A stretch of DNA of 64,000 nucleotides from Campylobacter sp. RM16189 (lineage in GTDB: Bacteria > Campylobacterota > Campylobacteria > Campylobacterales > Campylobacteraceae). This document shows positions 52,763-62,576 of this stretch, piece after piece. Each line of letters starts with the position of its first letter. The stretch's first letter is position 1. Both the position numbers and the translations under genes were made by a program. Below the pieces are notes generated by a model, which saw nothing but the letters and a program-made list of their open reading frames with translations, was not told the DNA's origin and made no database searches. Location of the stretch: contig NZ_LIWR01000001.1 of the NCBI RefSeq assembly GCF_012978815.1, forward strand, positions 62,001 through 126,000, given 5' to 3'.

Positions 52763-52765
52763 ATT

Positions 52766-53866
52766 TTATTTTATAGCTTTCCTTAATTCATCTAAAACTC
52801 TATCATTTTGCTCTGGCAAACCTATGGTAATTCTAATTGAATTCATACCGTAACTTTTCAAATCACGTAAAATTATACCTTTTTTTAGCAGATTTTTGGC
52901 AATCTCGCTTGCATTTTCACGCTCAAAGTTATAAGTTATAAAGTTAGTATAACTATCGATGAACTCTATATTATGCTCTTTTGCAAATTTTTCATATTTT
53001 TTCATCTCTTTAAAATTTGCTTCAACAGTCTTATCCACAAATTCCTGATCTTTTAGCGCTTCTATGGCTGCTTTTAGACTAAGAGTGGTGATATTAAAAG
53101 GCGCTCTTAGTTTGCCAAGTTCATTTATTATAGATTCATCAGCTATTCCGTATCCTACGCGCATTCCTCCAAGTCCGTAAGCTTTAGAAAAAGTACCAAG
53201 AAAAATAGTATTTTTAAATTTAGTTATCAAATCTTTAGGACAAATTTCTTTATTTTTGTCTTTAAATCTCGCAAATTCATTATAAGCGCCATCTATTACA
53301 ATCATCACATCTTTATCAATCTGCTCTAAAAATTCATACACATCATCTCTATTTAGACACTCTCCTAAAGGATTATTTGGCAAGCATAAAAAGATCATAG
53401 AAATTTCATCTTTTTTATCATTATAAACTTTTAAAAAATCCTCCAGATTATGCCCTTTAGCCTGAGTTCTATAAATTTTTGCTCCGGTATGCTTGGCGTA
53501 AATTTCATACATAGCAAAGGTTACTCCTGCCATCAATACGGCATTTTTCGAATTTGCTTTGGCATGAACCGCAAATTCTATCACCTGATCGCTTCCGGAG
53601 CCTATTATTATATTTTTCGTATTCACGTTAAATTTAGCCGACAAGGCTTCTTTTAGCTCATAATAGCTATCATCAGGATAAAGATACATATTTTGCGCAC
53701 AATTTTTTATCGCCTCAATAACTCTTGGACTTGTTCCGAAAGGATTTTCGTTACTCGCTAGCTTAATTACATCCTTTGGCGCTATACCAAATTCACGCAC
53801 CACAAGCTCTATTGGCTTGCCAGCCTCATAATTTATTAAATTTGCCAACTTATCGTTAAATTTCAT
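52766..53866 (-). CDS. hisC: Histidinol-phosphate aminotransferase
   Basis: PLP-dependent transamination in histidine synthesis; in Campylobacter it may also serve aromatic amino acids, given pheA next door. The chosen start ([13 protein letters not shown] 53866) follows AGGAGATCAAAG and overlaps the pheA stop as ATGA; an in-frame upstream start 11 codons earlier has no ribosome site. The 366 residues include [33 protein letters not shown] and the PLP Lys in [17 protein letters not shown]. Confidence 0.94.
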   Translation of the reverse strand: MKFNDKLANLINYEAGKPIELVVREFGIAPKDVIKLASNENPFGTSPRVIEAIKNCAQNMYLYPDDSYYELKEALSAKFNVNTKNIIIGSGSDQVIEFAVHAKANSKNAVLMAGVTFAMYEIYAKHTGAKIYRTQAKGHNLEDFLKVYNDKKDEISMIFLCLPNNPLGECLNRDDVYEFLEQIDKDVMIVIDGAYNEFARFKDKNKEICPKDLITKFKNTIFLGTFSKAYGLGGMRVGYGIADESIINELGKLRAPFNITTLSLKAAIEALKDQEFVDKTVEANFKEMKKYEKFAKEHNIEFIDSYTNFITYNFERENASEIAKNLLKKGIILRDLKSYGMNSIRITIGLPEQNDRVLDELRKAIK

Positions 53867-54942
53867 CTTTGATCTCCTGGTATGTAGCTTCCTAGCCAAA
53901 CTATCTCGTCTCCGAAACTGGTGGCTTTATCTATGGCTCTTTGGACATTTTCATCATCTATATGTCCTTCAAAATCGATATAAAATACTGTCTTAAACTC
54001 ACGCTCCTTTATAGGACGGCTCTCAAGTCTAGTTAAATTTATACCCTCGTCTCTAAAAGCAGTAAGCAGATCCGCAAGCCCTCCTGGCCTGTGGTCAGTC
54101 TTTGCCAAAATAGAGGTTTTGTTCTTTGTCGAACGCTCGTTTTTAAAATCGCTTAGTATAAAAAATCTCGTTCGATTTGCCATATTATCCTCAATAGTCT
54201 CAAACAAGATAGGCACATTATAAAGCTTGGCGGCTATCTTAGAACAAATTGCCGCAGAGTTTGGATCCTCGCTTGCAAATTTAGCCGCCTCTGCAGTGGA
54301 TTTCGTAGGTATAAATTCAGCACTTAAAAGCAGGTGATCGTCTAAAAATTTACGGCACTGATTGTATCCTTGAGGATGCGAATATATCTTTTTTATGTCT
54401 TTTAAATTCTCACAAACACTTGCAAAAGAGTGATGAATATCCATATAAAGCTCAGCTACAACCTTTATATTTTCAAATCTTCCAAGACAATCTAGCGTCG
54501 CTCCTACCGCACCTTCGGTATTGTTTTCTATAGGCACTACTCCGTATTTAGCCTCTTTGTGTTTTAGCTTCGTAAAAACAGCCTCAATGCTGGCAAGCGG
54601 TAAATACGCACTCATCGCACCAAATCTACTCTCGGCAGCTTGATGAGTATATGTGCCCTCAGGCCCTAGATAAGCGACTTTTTCTGGCATTTCAAGATTT
54701 CTACTTACGGCAAAAATTTCAAGATAAATAGCTTCGATTGCAGATTTATTTAAAATATTTGAGCTTAAGCTCTCAAGACGGTTTAATATCGCTCTCTCAC
54801 GCTCTGGACGATATATCGAAGTACCGCTAGTTTGCTTTAACTCGCCTATTTTTTTGACAAAGCTCATTCTCTCATTTAGTTTTTTTAAGATATCGTCGTC
54901 TATCTTGTCGATTTCTTCTCGCAAATCATTTATATTCTGCAT
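53863..54942 (-). CDS. pheA: Bifunctional chorismate mutase / prephenate dehydratase
   Basis: Makes phenylpyruvate from chorismate for phenylalanine synthesis. The 359 residues comprise an AroQ-type chorismate mutase (1-85, [20 protein letters not shown]), a prephenate dehydratase (from [15 protein letters not shown], including [14 protein letters not shown] and NRTRFFIL) and a C-terminal ACT domain with the Phe-binding [10 protein letters not shown] motif, so feedback inhibition by phenylalanine is likely. It overlaps the HAD gene by 17 bp and hisC by 4 bp. Confidence 0.97.
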   Translation of the reverse strand: MQNINDLREEIDKIDDDILKKLNERMSFVKKIGELKQTSGTSIYRPERERAILNRLESLSSNILNKSAIEAIYLEIFAVSRNLEMPEKVAYLGPEGTYTHQAAESRFGAMSAYLPLASIEAVFTKLKHKEAKYGVVPIENNTEGAVGATLDCLGRFENIKVVAELYMDIHHSFASVCENLKDIKKIYSHPQGYNQCRKFLDDHLLLSAEFIPTKSTAEAAKFASEDPNSAAICSKIAAKLYNVPILFETIEDNMANRTRFFILSDFKNERSTKNKTSILAKTDHRPGGLADLLTAFRDEGINLTRLESRPIKEREFKTVFYIDFEGHIDDENVQRAIDKATSFGDEIVWLGSYIPGDQR

Positions 54943-55711
54943 CTAGTTCCTTTAAAAATAGGCTTACATCTTTGTAAATTTTATCTACAAATTTTGGCTC
55001 CACTCCAGCCTTTAAGGCACTATCAACCTTACCGCTTAAAACTAGAGCAGTCCTCATTCCAAGCTCTTTAGCACCTACTAAATCACCCTTTGCATCATCA
55101 CTTATTATCAAAACATCTTTAAAATTTGCATTAAAGCCTTGCGAATTTAATAACCTTAAAGCAACCCTATAAAACTCCTCGCTTGGCTTACCTACCACTT
55201 GATATTCTCGTCCTGTGGCGTAGTTTAGCATCTTGGCTATGGCTCCCACACCAGGGTAACTTTTAGCATTTTTTTTATATATGCTGGTCTCACTCATAGC
55301 AATTAGTTTTGCATCGCTTTGTAAAATCTCTATCATATTGCTAAATTCATCAAATTTAAAATCATCTCCGCTTGCTATCAAAACAGCTTTGGCTAAATTT
55401 GAAAACTCTAGCTCATATCCTAAATTTTGCAATACCTTTTTAAATTTATCAGAGCCAAAGGCGGCTACTTGACAAATGGGCAAAATATCTTTTAAAACGC
55501 AAAAAGGATCTATATACGCCTTATCTTTGATATCAAGTCCTTTGTCTCGCAACTCTTTTAAAAAATCCAAACTACTAAATTTTGTATTATTTGTAATCAC
55601 TACGTATGGAATTTTTTTAAAATTTAAAAAATCTATAAGCTCTTTTGCTCCATTTATAAGGCTTTTATCGCTATCGCTTATCAAGGTTCCTTGAACATCG
55701 ATAAAGATCAA
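54926..55711 (-). CDS. HAD-IIA family (NagD-like) hydrolase
   Basis: A 261-residue haloacid-dehalogenase phosphatase. Motif I is MIFIDVQGTLISDSDK, motif II ITNNTKFS with the Thr/Ser-Asn pattern, and the C-terminal part has VVGKPSEEFYRVAL with motif IV VLIISDDAKGDLVGAKELGMRTALV. The large cap between them matches class IIA. The substrate is unknown. It overlaps pheA and lysA, so it is part of the amino-acid cluster; a related gene holds the same place in C. jejuni. Confidence 0.86.
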   Translation of the reverse strand: MIFIDVQGTLISDSDKSLINGAKELIDFLNFKKIPYVVITNNTKFSSLDFLKELRDKGLDIKDKAYIDPFCVLKDILPICQVAAFGSDKFKKVLQNLGYELEFSNLAKAVLIASGDDFKFDEFSNMIEILQSDAKLIAMSETSIYKKNAKSYPGVGAIAKMLNYATGREYQVVGKPSEEFYRVALRLLNSQGFNANFKDVLIISDDAKGDLVGAKELGMRTALVLSGKVDSALKAGVEPKFVDKIYKDVSLFLKELDAEYK

Positions 55712-56907
55712 ATCAGATCCTTCTCAAGTGCTATCAGATCTTCAAAACTCTCACGCTTTCTAATTAAAAAATCTTTTCCATCTTTTATACCGATTTCAGC
55801 GGCTCTTGGACGAGAGTTATAATTGCTACTCATCGTAAAACCGTATGCACCGGCAGATCTTATAACAATCAAATCATCACTATCGCAAGGTGGTAAATTT
55901 ATATTCTTAGCCAAAAAATCTCCACTCTCGCATATTGGCCCGACCACGTCACACTCGCTCTTGTTACCTTCTTTGCCAACGATTGAAATTTTATGATACG
56001 CCCCGTAAAGGCTTGGGCGAATTAGATCATTCATAGCTCCATCAACCACTACAAAACGCTTTTGTTTATTAAATTTCTCATATAAAACTCTAGTTAAAAA
56101 ATATCCGCAATTACCCACTATAAATCGTCCTGGCTCGCAGACTATAGTGACATCAAGTCCGCTAAGAGTGCTTAAAATCCCTTGAGCGTAACCATATAAA
56201 TTTGGCTCTTCCTCGCCATCATATACTATGCCAACTCCGCCTCCGACATCAAAAAATTTAATATCTATCTCTATAGCCTTTAGCTCTCTAAGCAGGTTTG
56301 ACACCACTCTTGAGGCTTCTATTATCGGGGTTATATCAGTAAGCTGAGAGCCTATATGAAAGTGTATGCCAACAGGATCGAGAAAAGGCGAATTTTTAGC
56401 ATGCAGATACATTTTTTTTGCAGTTGTTATATCTACGCCGAATTTATTCTCATTTAGTCCGGTCGATATATAAGGATGGGTTTTGGCGTCTATATCAGGA
56501 TTTACTCTAATGCTTATACGAGCTATTTTGCCAAGATCTTGAGCAATTTTTTCCAGCCGATACATCTCGGCCTCACTCTCTAAATTTATCATCAAAATTT
56601 CATTCTCGAGTGCAAATTTTAGCTCGTCATCTCTTTTGCCAACTCCGCTTAAGATAATTTGATATCTTTTTGCTCCGGCAGTTAGGGCACGTCTTACTTC
56701 TCCTATGCTTACACAGTCAAACCCCGCTCCAAGTGAGGCTAAAAATTTCAAAATGCTTAAATTTGAATTTGCTTTTACAGCATAACAAACCAAAGATTTT
56801 CTTGCATGAAATGCTTTTTTTAGAGTTTCATAGCGTGAAGCTATATGACTGAAGTCATATATATAAAGAGGAGTCCCATAAACTTGAGCCAAATTTTCAA
56901 AATTCAT
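55708..56907 (-). CDS. lysA: Diaminopimelate decarboxylase
   Basis: Last step of lysine synthesis, a PLP fold-type III enzyme. The 399 residues include the PLP lysine in VCYAVKANSNLSIL, HFHIGSQLTD, FFDVGGGVGI, the phosphate-binding VCEPGRFIVGNCG and the C-terminal Cys/Glu motif GPICESGDFL. The start is ATG 56907, with a 56-bp gap to the upstream membrane protein gene. Its stop overlaps the HAD gene start by 4 bp. Confidence 0.97.
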   Translation of the reverse strand: MNFENLAQVYGTPLYIYDFSHIASRYETLKKAFHARKSLVCYAVKANSNLSILKFLASLGAGFDCVSIGEVRRALTAGAKRYQIILSGVGKRDDELKFALENEILMINLESEAEMYRLEKIAQDLGKIARISIRVNPDIDAKTHPYISTGLNENKFGVDITTAKKMYLHAKNSPFLDPVGIHFHIGSQLTDITPIIEASRVVSNLLRELKAIEIDIKFFDVGGGVGIVYDGEEEPNLYGYAQGILSTLSGLDVTIVCEPGRFIVGNCGYFLTRVLYEKFNKQKRFVVVDGAMNDLIRPSLYGAYHKISIVGKEGNKSECDVVGPICESGDFLAKNINLPPCDSDDLIVIRSAGAYGFTMSSNYNSRPRAAEIGIKDGKDFLIRKRESFEDLIALEKDLI

Positions 56908-56963
56908 CGATCTAACCTTAATAAAAATAGATAGATTTTACTGGAATTTTGCCTAAAACTCTC

Positions 56964-58031
56964 TTAACGGTTACGAAAATAAAGATATAGGGCAAAGCCT
57001 GATAGACAAAATAGCGGCAAGATAACTCCAATTTCTGGCAAAACTACAGAGTTATGGGCAAATTTCATCAGCACAAAAAGAGTTCCCCAGCTACAAAGCG
57101 TAATTATAATAAATATAAAACTTGTAAGTGCTAAATTAAAAAAACGTCCTGTAACGGGCAAAAAATAATATATAATAAGCACCATAACGGGAGCAAAAAA
57201 CGGCGAAAATAAGAGGCTATAAAGGGTTGTTTTAGCAGAATTTAGCCCAACCCCCTCTTTCTCAAAAGCAGTAATAAAATCAAATGCGTCCGGAATCGAT
57301 AGCGATGAATTTGATTGATATGCGCTCTCTATCGTCTTTGGCTTAAAACCCTCAAGCGCGATAAGATTTTCATAGTGTTTGATATCAAGGCCGTCTTTAC
57401 CAAGTTCTATAACCTTAGGCATGGTTGTGACATTCGCATCTTTTAAAGTCCATTTATTCTCATCAAATTTCGCTTCGCTACCAAAAGTAGCGCTTAATAA
57501 CTTACCGTCCGCTATATCAAAAATTCTTACGTCGCGCATGTTTGCACTCACAGGATTTAGTTCGTCTATATATACAAATTTGCCTCCGAATTTTAAAAAA
57601 ATATCAGAGCTAATGCCTGAAATTTGTGCTGTTTTAATCAAATTTCTTTGAAATTCATAAGAGTATGCAAACGGAGTAAAATTAAGCCCTATATAGACCA
57701 AAGTTATAAAAATAGAGATAAAAAAAGGCGGTTTAATAAGAGCGTTTTTACTTACTCCAAGAGCGTAAAAACTAACAAGCTCATTACTTCTAATCATGTT
57801 AAATTTGGTAACAATCAAGGCAAAAATTAAAGAAAGTGGCAATACATAACCAATCGCGGTAAGCGAAGTAAGCGTAAAATATAGCAACTTTAGGTTTGCG
57901 CTTGAGGGCATATCTTTTAAATTTGTCAAAATATCAATGCCGGTATAAAACAAAACTAATGAAAAAAATATAATCAAAAATGATTTAAAATAGCTCCAGC
58001 CGATATATTTTGCATACAAATTCACGTGCAT
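56964..58031 (-). CDS. LptF/LptG family LPS-export permease
   Basis: A 355-residue YjgP/YjgQ-type permease of the LptBFG transporter that extracts lipooligosaccharide from the inner membrane. Hydrophobic segments lie at about 12-34, 53-73, 98-118, and three more after residue 270; the middle (125-260) is a periplasmic beta-jellyroll-like domain. The [11 protein letters not shown] segment corresponds to the family's coupling helix. LptF and LptG cannot be told apart by eye. It overlaps pth by 10 bp. Confidence 0.88.
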   Translation of the reverse strand: MHVNLYAKYIGWSYFKSFLIIFFSLVLFYTGIDILTNLKDMPSSANLKLLYFTLTSLTAIGYVLPLSLIFALIVTKFNMIRSNELVSFYALGVSKNALIKPPFFISIFITLVYIGLNFTPFAYSYEFQRNLIKTAQISGISSDIFLKFGGKFVYIDELNPVSANMRDVRIFDIADGKLLSATFGSEAKFDENKWTLKDANVTTMPKVIELGKDGLDIKHYENLIALEGFKPKTIESAYQSNSSLSIPDAFDFITAFEKEGVGLNSAKTTLYSLLFSPFFAPVMVLIIYYFLPVTGRFFNLALTSFIFIIITLCSWGTLFVLMKFAHNSVVLPEIGVILPLFCLSGFALYLYFRNR

Positions 58032-58576
58032 ATACCTTTTTTGCTAGAATATTTTTGCGAAATAGTATTAATATCGCTTTTAATAAGCTCTACTACAGCC
58101 TCTTTTGTATAATTTAGAACTTTATTAAGACACTCACTCTCATCTTGGCTAAAATTACCCAAAACATGCCCGGTCACACTTGAATTTTGAGCTCTTCCTA
58201 TACCCACTCTAACTCGTTCATAATCGCTTCCTATTAAGGAATCGATGGATTTTATACCGTTATGGCCGCCACTGCTGCCACCTATCTTAAACTTAACGAC
58301 TCCAAGTTTTAGATCTAAATCATCATGAATTACAATTATGCGTTCAGGCTTGTAAAAGTCATTTACCGCTTTTACGCTATTTCCGGATAAGTTCATAAAA
58401 GTTTGAGGTTTTAAGAGAAGCAAATTTGAAAATTTAAAAAGCTCGCCTTGAAATTTTGAAGAGGTTACATCTGTAAATTTTTCATTTTTAAGTAGGTCTA
58501 TAAGCATAAACCCGATATTGTGTCTTGTTTTTTCATATTGTGAGCCGGGATTTCCCAGCCCAACTATAAGGATCAA
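58022..58576 (-). CDS. pth: Peptidyl-tRNA hydrolase
   Basis: Recycles tRNA from stalled peptidyl-tRNA. The 184 residues have the catalytic His in [21 protein letters not shown], plus [20 protein letters not shown] and [16 protein letters not shown]. It follows rplY by 13 bases, a common pair in bacteria, and overlaps the LptF/G gene. Confidence 0.98.
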   Translation of the reverse strand: MILIVGLGNPGSQYEKTRHNIGFMLIDLLKNEKFTDVTSSKFQGELFKFSNLLLLKPQTFMNLSGNSVKAVNDFYKPERIIVIHDDLDLKLGVVKFKIGGSSGGHNGIKSIDSLIGSDYERVRVGIGRAQNSSVTGHVLGNFSQDESECLNKVLNYTKEAVVELIKSDINTISQKYSSKKGICT

Positions 58577-58589
58577 AGCCTTGCCTTAA

Positions 58590-59126
58590 TTATTTGGCTT
58601 TGACAACTCCAACTACGGCAACATGGCCTGCATCAACCATTGTAACACCTGCTGGAACTGAAATATCTCTTACCAAGATAGTATCTTCGACATCAAGTTT
58701 GCTTACGTCAATATTAAATGCGTTTGGTAAATTCTCAGCTGTGCATTTTACTGCAAGTCTCTTTTTAGATTGAACCAAAACACCTTTATTTTTAAGACCG
58801 ATTGGAGTTCCAAAAGGCTTAACGGGGATCATATATCTTGAGATAACTCCAGGAAGAGCCACTTTTAGATCAACATGCTTAAGCGCATTTGTGATAGGAT
58901 CTTTTTGATACTCAACTATAACGACTTTTAAGGTCTTGTCGCCAACTTTTACATCAAACGCAAGGTTCTCTTTTTTGCGAGCCTCTTTGATAAATTCATT
59001 TACCTTAAATGCCGCTTCGATATTCTCTAATCCCTTACCGTAAATGTTCGCGATTAGATAACCATCTCTTCTCAAAGCTTTAGCAGCTTTTTTACCGATA
59101 CTCTCTCTAACGATACCTTCTAACAT
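58590..59126 (-). CDS. rplY: 50S ribosomal protein L25/general stress protein Ctc
   Basis: 5S rRNA-binding protein with the two-domain Ctc form (178 residues): N-terminal L25 domain ([20 protein letters not shown], then [12 protein letters not shown]) and C-terminal TL5-type beta domain ([18 protein letters not shown]). ATG 59126 follows AAAGGAATACG; a longer upstream frame (13 codons) has no good site. It is the first gene of the long leftward cluster that ends with perR. Confidence 0.93.
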   Translation of the reverse strand: MLEGIVRESIGKKAAKALRRDGYLIANIYGKGLENIEAAFKVNEFIKEARKKENLAFDVKVGDKTLKVVIVEYQKDPITNALKHVDLKVALPGVISRYMIPVKPFGTPIGLKNKGVLVQSKKRLAVKCTAENLPNAFNIDVSKLDVEDTILVRDISVPAGVTMVDAGHVAVVGVVKAK

Positions 59127-59217
59127 CGTATTCCTTTCATGAAAAATAAGTGCTGATAATACCAAAATATTTATAAATTTATACTTTAAATAGTTGCTAA
59201 TAGTAAAAGTATATAGT

Positions 59218-60411
59218 TTATATCTCTTTAAGAGCTATTATGCCCTCTTCTTTGCTATCATTATCTCTATTTTCCGCCAATCTCGCCTTCTCTTTAGCAA
59301 GATCTGCGTTTTTAATTCTTAGCTCAAGATCATTTCTTCTACTTGATTTCTCTAAAGCCTCCTGCTTATCTATTATGCCTTCTTTATAAAGCTCAAGAAG
59401 ATGCTGCTCGAAAGTTTGCATACCATAAGTATTCTTACTCTGCTCTATGGCATCGTAAATTTCATCCTCTCTGCTATCTAGTATCATATCTTTAATTCTA
59501 GTATTTTTTACAAGCACTTCAACAGCTACGCGCCTTTTGTCATCTACTGTCTTAACAAATCTTTGACATATAATGGCCTCTACAACTGAAGAAAACGTCA
59601 TCTTAATACGATTTTGTTCCTCTTTTGGAAACATATTTATAACACGGCCAACAGTCTCTTTTGCATCAAGAGTATGCAAGGTAGCTAAAACCAAGTGTCC
59701 TGTTTCAGCAGCAGCCATAGCTGTTCTAATAGTCTCTAAATCCCTCATCTCTCCAACAAGTATTACATCAGGGTCTTCACGAAGAGCTGCACGCAAGGCA
59801 TCCGAAAAGTTATGCACATCTTGACCTATACCCCTTTGATTTATAATACTCTTTTCTTCCGAAAAGATAAATTCGATAGGATCTTCAATGGTAACAATAT
59901 GTCTATTTTTATTTTTATTAATATAGTTAATCATACTAGCTAGAGTGGTTGTCTTGCCGCTTCCCGTAGGGCCTGTCACAAGTATAAATCCGCGGTTTAC
60001 AGTATTACAAAGCTTTTCAAGAACAGGTGGCAAAAATAGATCTTGCATATTTGGGATTTTGGTTGGTATTGTTCTAAACACCATAGAAACACCATCTATT
60101 TGAAAAAAGGCATTAGCACGAAAACGATAATCTTCATTTAATTTATACGTAAAATCTACACTTTTTTTAGCAACTAGATTATCAAAATTTGTTCTTAGAA
60201 TCTCTTTAGTAAGAGCTAGCGTGTCATCATAGCTCAACACTTCATCGCTCATCTTGTAAATTTCACCGTTATATCTAGCTCTCACGGCTCCATTTGCTTT
60301 AATATGTAGGTCGCTTCCACCTTTTGAAACAAGCTCTATAAGATAGGCATCAAGCTTATCTCTTTGCAAGCGCCCAGGATCTAAAATTTCTTCATTTTGT
60401 AAACTTTCCAT
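59218..60411 (-). CDS. pilT: PilT-family twitching/secretion ATPase
   Basis: A 397-residue hexameric retraction ATPase. It has an N-terminal PAS-like domain ([16 protein letters not shown]), Walker [15 protein letters not shown], Asp box [11 protein letters not shown], Walker [14 protein letters not shown], and His box [12 protein letters not shown]. All match PilT closely. ATG 60411 is preceded by TTGGAACTT; a TTG four codons earlier is also possible. No pilin, PilB, PilC or secretin genes accompany it. It follows tal by 15 bases and has a short charged C-terminal tail. Confidence 0.93.
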   Translation of the reverse strand: MESLQNEEILDPGRLQRDKLDAYLIELVSKGGSDLHIKANGAVRARYNGEIYKMSDEVLSYDDTLALTKEILRTNFDNLVAKKSVDFTYKLNEDYRFRANAFFQIDGVSMVFRTIPTKIPNMQDLFLPPVLEKLCNTVNRGFILVTGPTGSGKTTTLASMINYINKNKNRHIVTIEDPIEFIFSEEKSIINQRGIGQDVHNFSDALRAALREDPDVILVGEMRDLETIRTAMAAAETGHLVLATLHTLDAKETVGRVINMFPKEEQNRIKMTFSSVVEAIICQRFVKTVDDKRRVAVEVLVKNTRIKDMILDSREDEIYDAIEQSKNTYGMQTFEQHLLELYKEGIIDKQEALEKSSRRNDLELRIKNADLAKEKARLAENRDNDSKEEGIIALKEI

Positions 60412-60426
60412 ATTAAGTTCCAAATT

Positions 60427-61431
60427 TTATTCTTGCTTTAACGCCTTCATTATATCGTCATAAGCCTGCAAAAACTGTTTAAGACCATCGCTTAAAAGCT
60501 CTTTATATACCCTATTCATATCTATGCCGGCTCTAGAGACAACCTCAAAAAACCTCTCTATACTATCCTCGCTAACCGCCTCTTTAGGCTCGCTCTTTTG
60601 CTTTATAAAAGCCTTAATGGTATCAAGCGGAGCTGTATTTATAGAGTTTTCATACATCAGCTCTCTTATATAATAATCTTTTCTTAAATCATCTCCTTTT
60701 ACGCCAGTACTTGCAAAAAGTGCTCTAACATTTTCTAAATTTCTATTTTGTATGATTGTGTAAATTTTAGTAGCATTCATTATACCTATTTGTCCGGCAG
60801 GAAGAGATTTTTCTCGCATCACTTCATCAAGAAGCCTATCAAATCTGCTTACAAATATACTTATTACACCCTTTGGATTTTTTGTATTTGGGAATTTTTT
60901 TTGATACTCTTTGGTGCCTATTTCAAAAGCATCAAGGCACTTAATAGCCTGATCTGGAGAAAATATAAGAGTGGCATTTACAGGAATTCCTCTAGCCATC
61001 AAAGCGCTCATAGCATCAAACCCTGCATTGGTAGCAGGAATTTTAATCATAACATTTGGCATCATAACCGTATTAAACAGCTTAACTCCTTCTTCGATAG
61101 TGCCTTGCGTATCGTTGCATAAGTTTGGATCTACTTCGATACTAACGAATCCATCATCGTCATTGGCATAGTTTTGAATAAGCCTATCTGCAGCGATTTT
61201 AATATCCTGCACGGCTAAAATTTCATAAATTTGCTTCTCATGTCTTCTTTCATTCTCTTTAATTGTGCTCTTATAAGCAGGAGAGGTCAAAAAGGCTGAT
61301 TTAAATATAGCGGGATTTGAAGTTGCTCCATTTATAGTATTGGAATTTATAAGTTTTACAAATTCATTATCTAAAAAATCTCGCTCTATAAAATCACACC
61401 AAAGTGAAAATTTAACATCATTATTAAACAT
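60427..61431 (-). CDS. tal: Transaldolase
   Basis: Non-oxidative pentose phosphate enzyme that moves a three-carbon dihydroxyacetone unit. The 334 residues include SNTINGATSNPAIF, the Schiff-base Lys in NVMIKIPATNAGFDAM, NATLIFSPDQAIKCLDAFE and ISIFVSRFDRLLDEVM. It is the larger, bacterial Campylobacter-type enzyme. It lies between serB and pilT on one message, with 9- and 15-base gaps. Confidence 0.95.
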   Translation of the reverse strand: MFNNDVKFSLWCDFIERDFLDNEFVKLINSNTINGATSNPAIFKSAFLTSPAYKSTIKENERRHEKQIYEILAVQDIKIAADRLIQNYANDDDGFVSIEVDPNLCNDTQGTIEEGVKLFNTVMMPNVMIKIPATNAGFDAMSALMARGIPVNATLIFSPDQAIKCLDAFEIGTKEYQKKFPNTKNPKGVISIFVSRFDRLLDEVMREKSLPAGQIGIMNATKIYTIIQNRNLENVRALFASTGVKGDDLRKDYYIRELMYENSINTAPLDTIKAFIKQKSEPKEAVSEDSIERFFEVVSRAGIDMNRVYKELLSDGLKQFLQAYDDIMKALKQE

Positions 61432-61440
61432 ATTCTCTCC

Positions 61441-62064
61441 CTATACTAGTTTTATAATCTCTCTTAGATCTTTTGTATCCACGCAATGAGTGGCTTTGGC
61501 TCTTAAAATCTCTTTTGCGCAAAAGGCTATTTTTATATTCGAGTGCTCAAACATCGATAGATCGTTAGCTCCATCTCCCACGCTCATAGTTTCTTCCTTG
61601 CTAATACCAAGCAGGCTTTGCAGGCTTTGCATCATAATTCCTTTGGAAAAGCCAAACATCATCTCGCCACCAACAAGCCCAGTAAGTCTACCGTCTTTAT
61701 GGTGTAAAATATTGGCAAAAGATGCGTCAAATTTAAGCTTCTTTTGCGCCCTATCCGTGCCGGAATGAAATCCGCCACTAAAGACTACAACTTTTATGCC
61801 TTTACTTTTTAAATGATCTATAAGATCAAAAGCACCGTTCATAAGCGGTAAATTTTCACAAATTTCATCAACAATAGAAAGCTCAAGACCCTTTAAATAA
61901 GCAACTCTTTTAGTAAGACTCTCGAAAAAATCAAGCTCTCCAGCCATAGCCATCTTGGTTATCTTACTTACCTCATCGCCTACCTTGCAAGCCTCCGCCA
62001 AAAAATCTATAGTCTCTCCATCCATAAGCGTGGAGTCAAAATCAAATACACAAAGCTTTATCAA
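61441..62064 (-). CDS. serB: Phosphoserine phosphatase
   Basis: Dephosphorylates phosphoserine, final serine-synthesis step. The 207-residue HAD protein has Asp8 and Asp10 in VFDFDSTLMDGETID, motif II VVFSGGFHSGTD, a Lys segment MMFGFSKGIMMQSL and motif IV SVGDGANDLSMFEH. It is shorter than enterobacterial SerB because the N-terminal ACT-like part is absent. It lies 11 bases after cheW. Confidence 0.95.
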   Translation of the reverse strand: MIKLCVFDFDSTLMDGETIDFLAEACKVGDEVSKITKMAMAGELDFFESLTKRVAYLKGLELSIVDEICENLPLMNGAFDLIDHLKSKGIKVVVFSGGFHSGTDRAQKKLKFDASFANILHHKDGRLTGLVGGEMMFGFSKGIMMQSLQSLLGISKEETMSVGDGANDLSMFEHSNIKIAFCAKEILRAKATHCVDTKDLREIIKLV

Positions 62065-62075
62065 TTTATAACCTT

Positions 62076-62573
62076 TTAAAAATCACGCTTTAAAAGAGCT
62101 TCGACTTTTAAAATCGTAAGTATATTTTGATCTCTTTTGCCTATGCCGTATATCATACCCTTGTCTTTAATCAAAGTCTCAGGCGGCGGATCTATCCTAT
62201 TTCTTTTTATCCTAATGGCTTCCGTTAGCCTGTCTATGACAAAGCCTGCCACATTTTCCTCATCTTTCATTACTATGTACCTAGTGCTTGGGCCAGGCTT
62301 AACCGAGCCAAGAGCGAATTTCTTTCTTAAATCTATAAGAGGGATAACGCTTCCTCTTAGATTAAATACGCCTAGGACATAATCTGGAACGCTTGGCACG
62401 CGAGTATACTCAATAGGCTTAATAATCTCTTTTATATTTAAAATAGGTATAGCATACTCCTCTTCGCCTACGATAAACCCGACAAGCTGGATTACTTCGT
62501 CTCTATCCTTCTCGCTTGGATCAGCCATCTGTTTTTTTTGTCTTTTTAGAACCTGATTTAATTTGTCATTCAT
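62076..62573 (-). CDS. cheW: Chemotaxis coupling protein CheW
   Basis: Links receptors to CheA. The 165 residues comprise a single CheW domain: LVGFIVGEEEYAIPILNIKEII, YTRVPSVPDYVLGVFNLRGSVIPLIDLRKKF and IVMKDEENVAGFVIDRLTEAIRI. The preceding 28 residues are charged and probably a flexible tail. It begins 3 bases after cheA, as in other Campylobacter. Confidence 0.97.
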   Translation of the reverse strand: MNDKLNQVLKRQKKQMADPSEKDRDEVIQLVGFIVGEEEYAIPILNIKEIIKPIEYTRVPSVPDYVLGVFNLRGSVIPLIDLRKKFALGSVKPGPSTRYIVMKDEENVAGFVIDRLTEAIRIKRNRIDPPPETLIKDKGMIYGIGKRDQNILTILKVEALLKRDF

Positions 62574-62576
62574 GTT

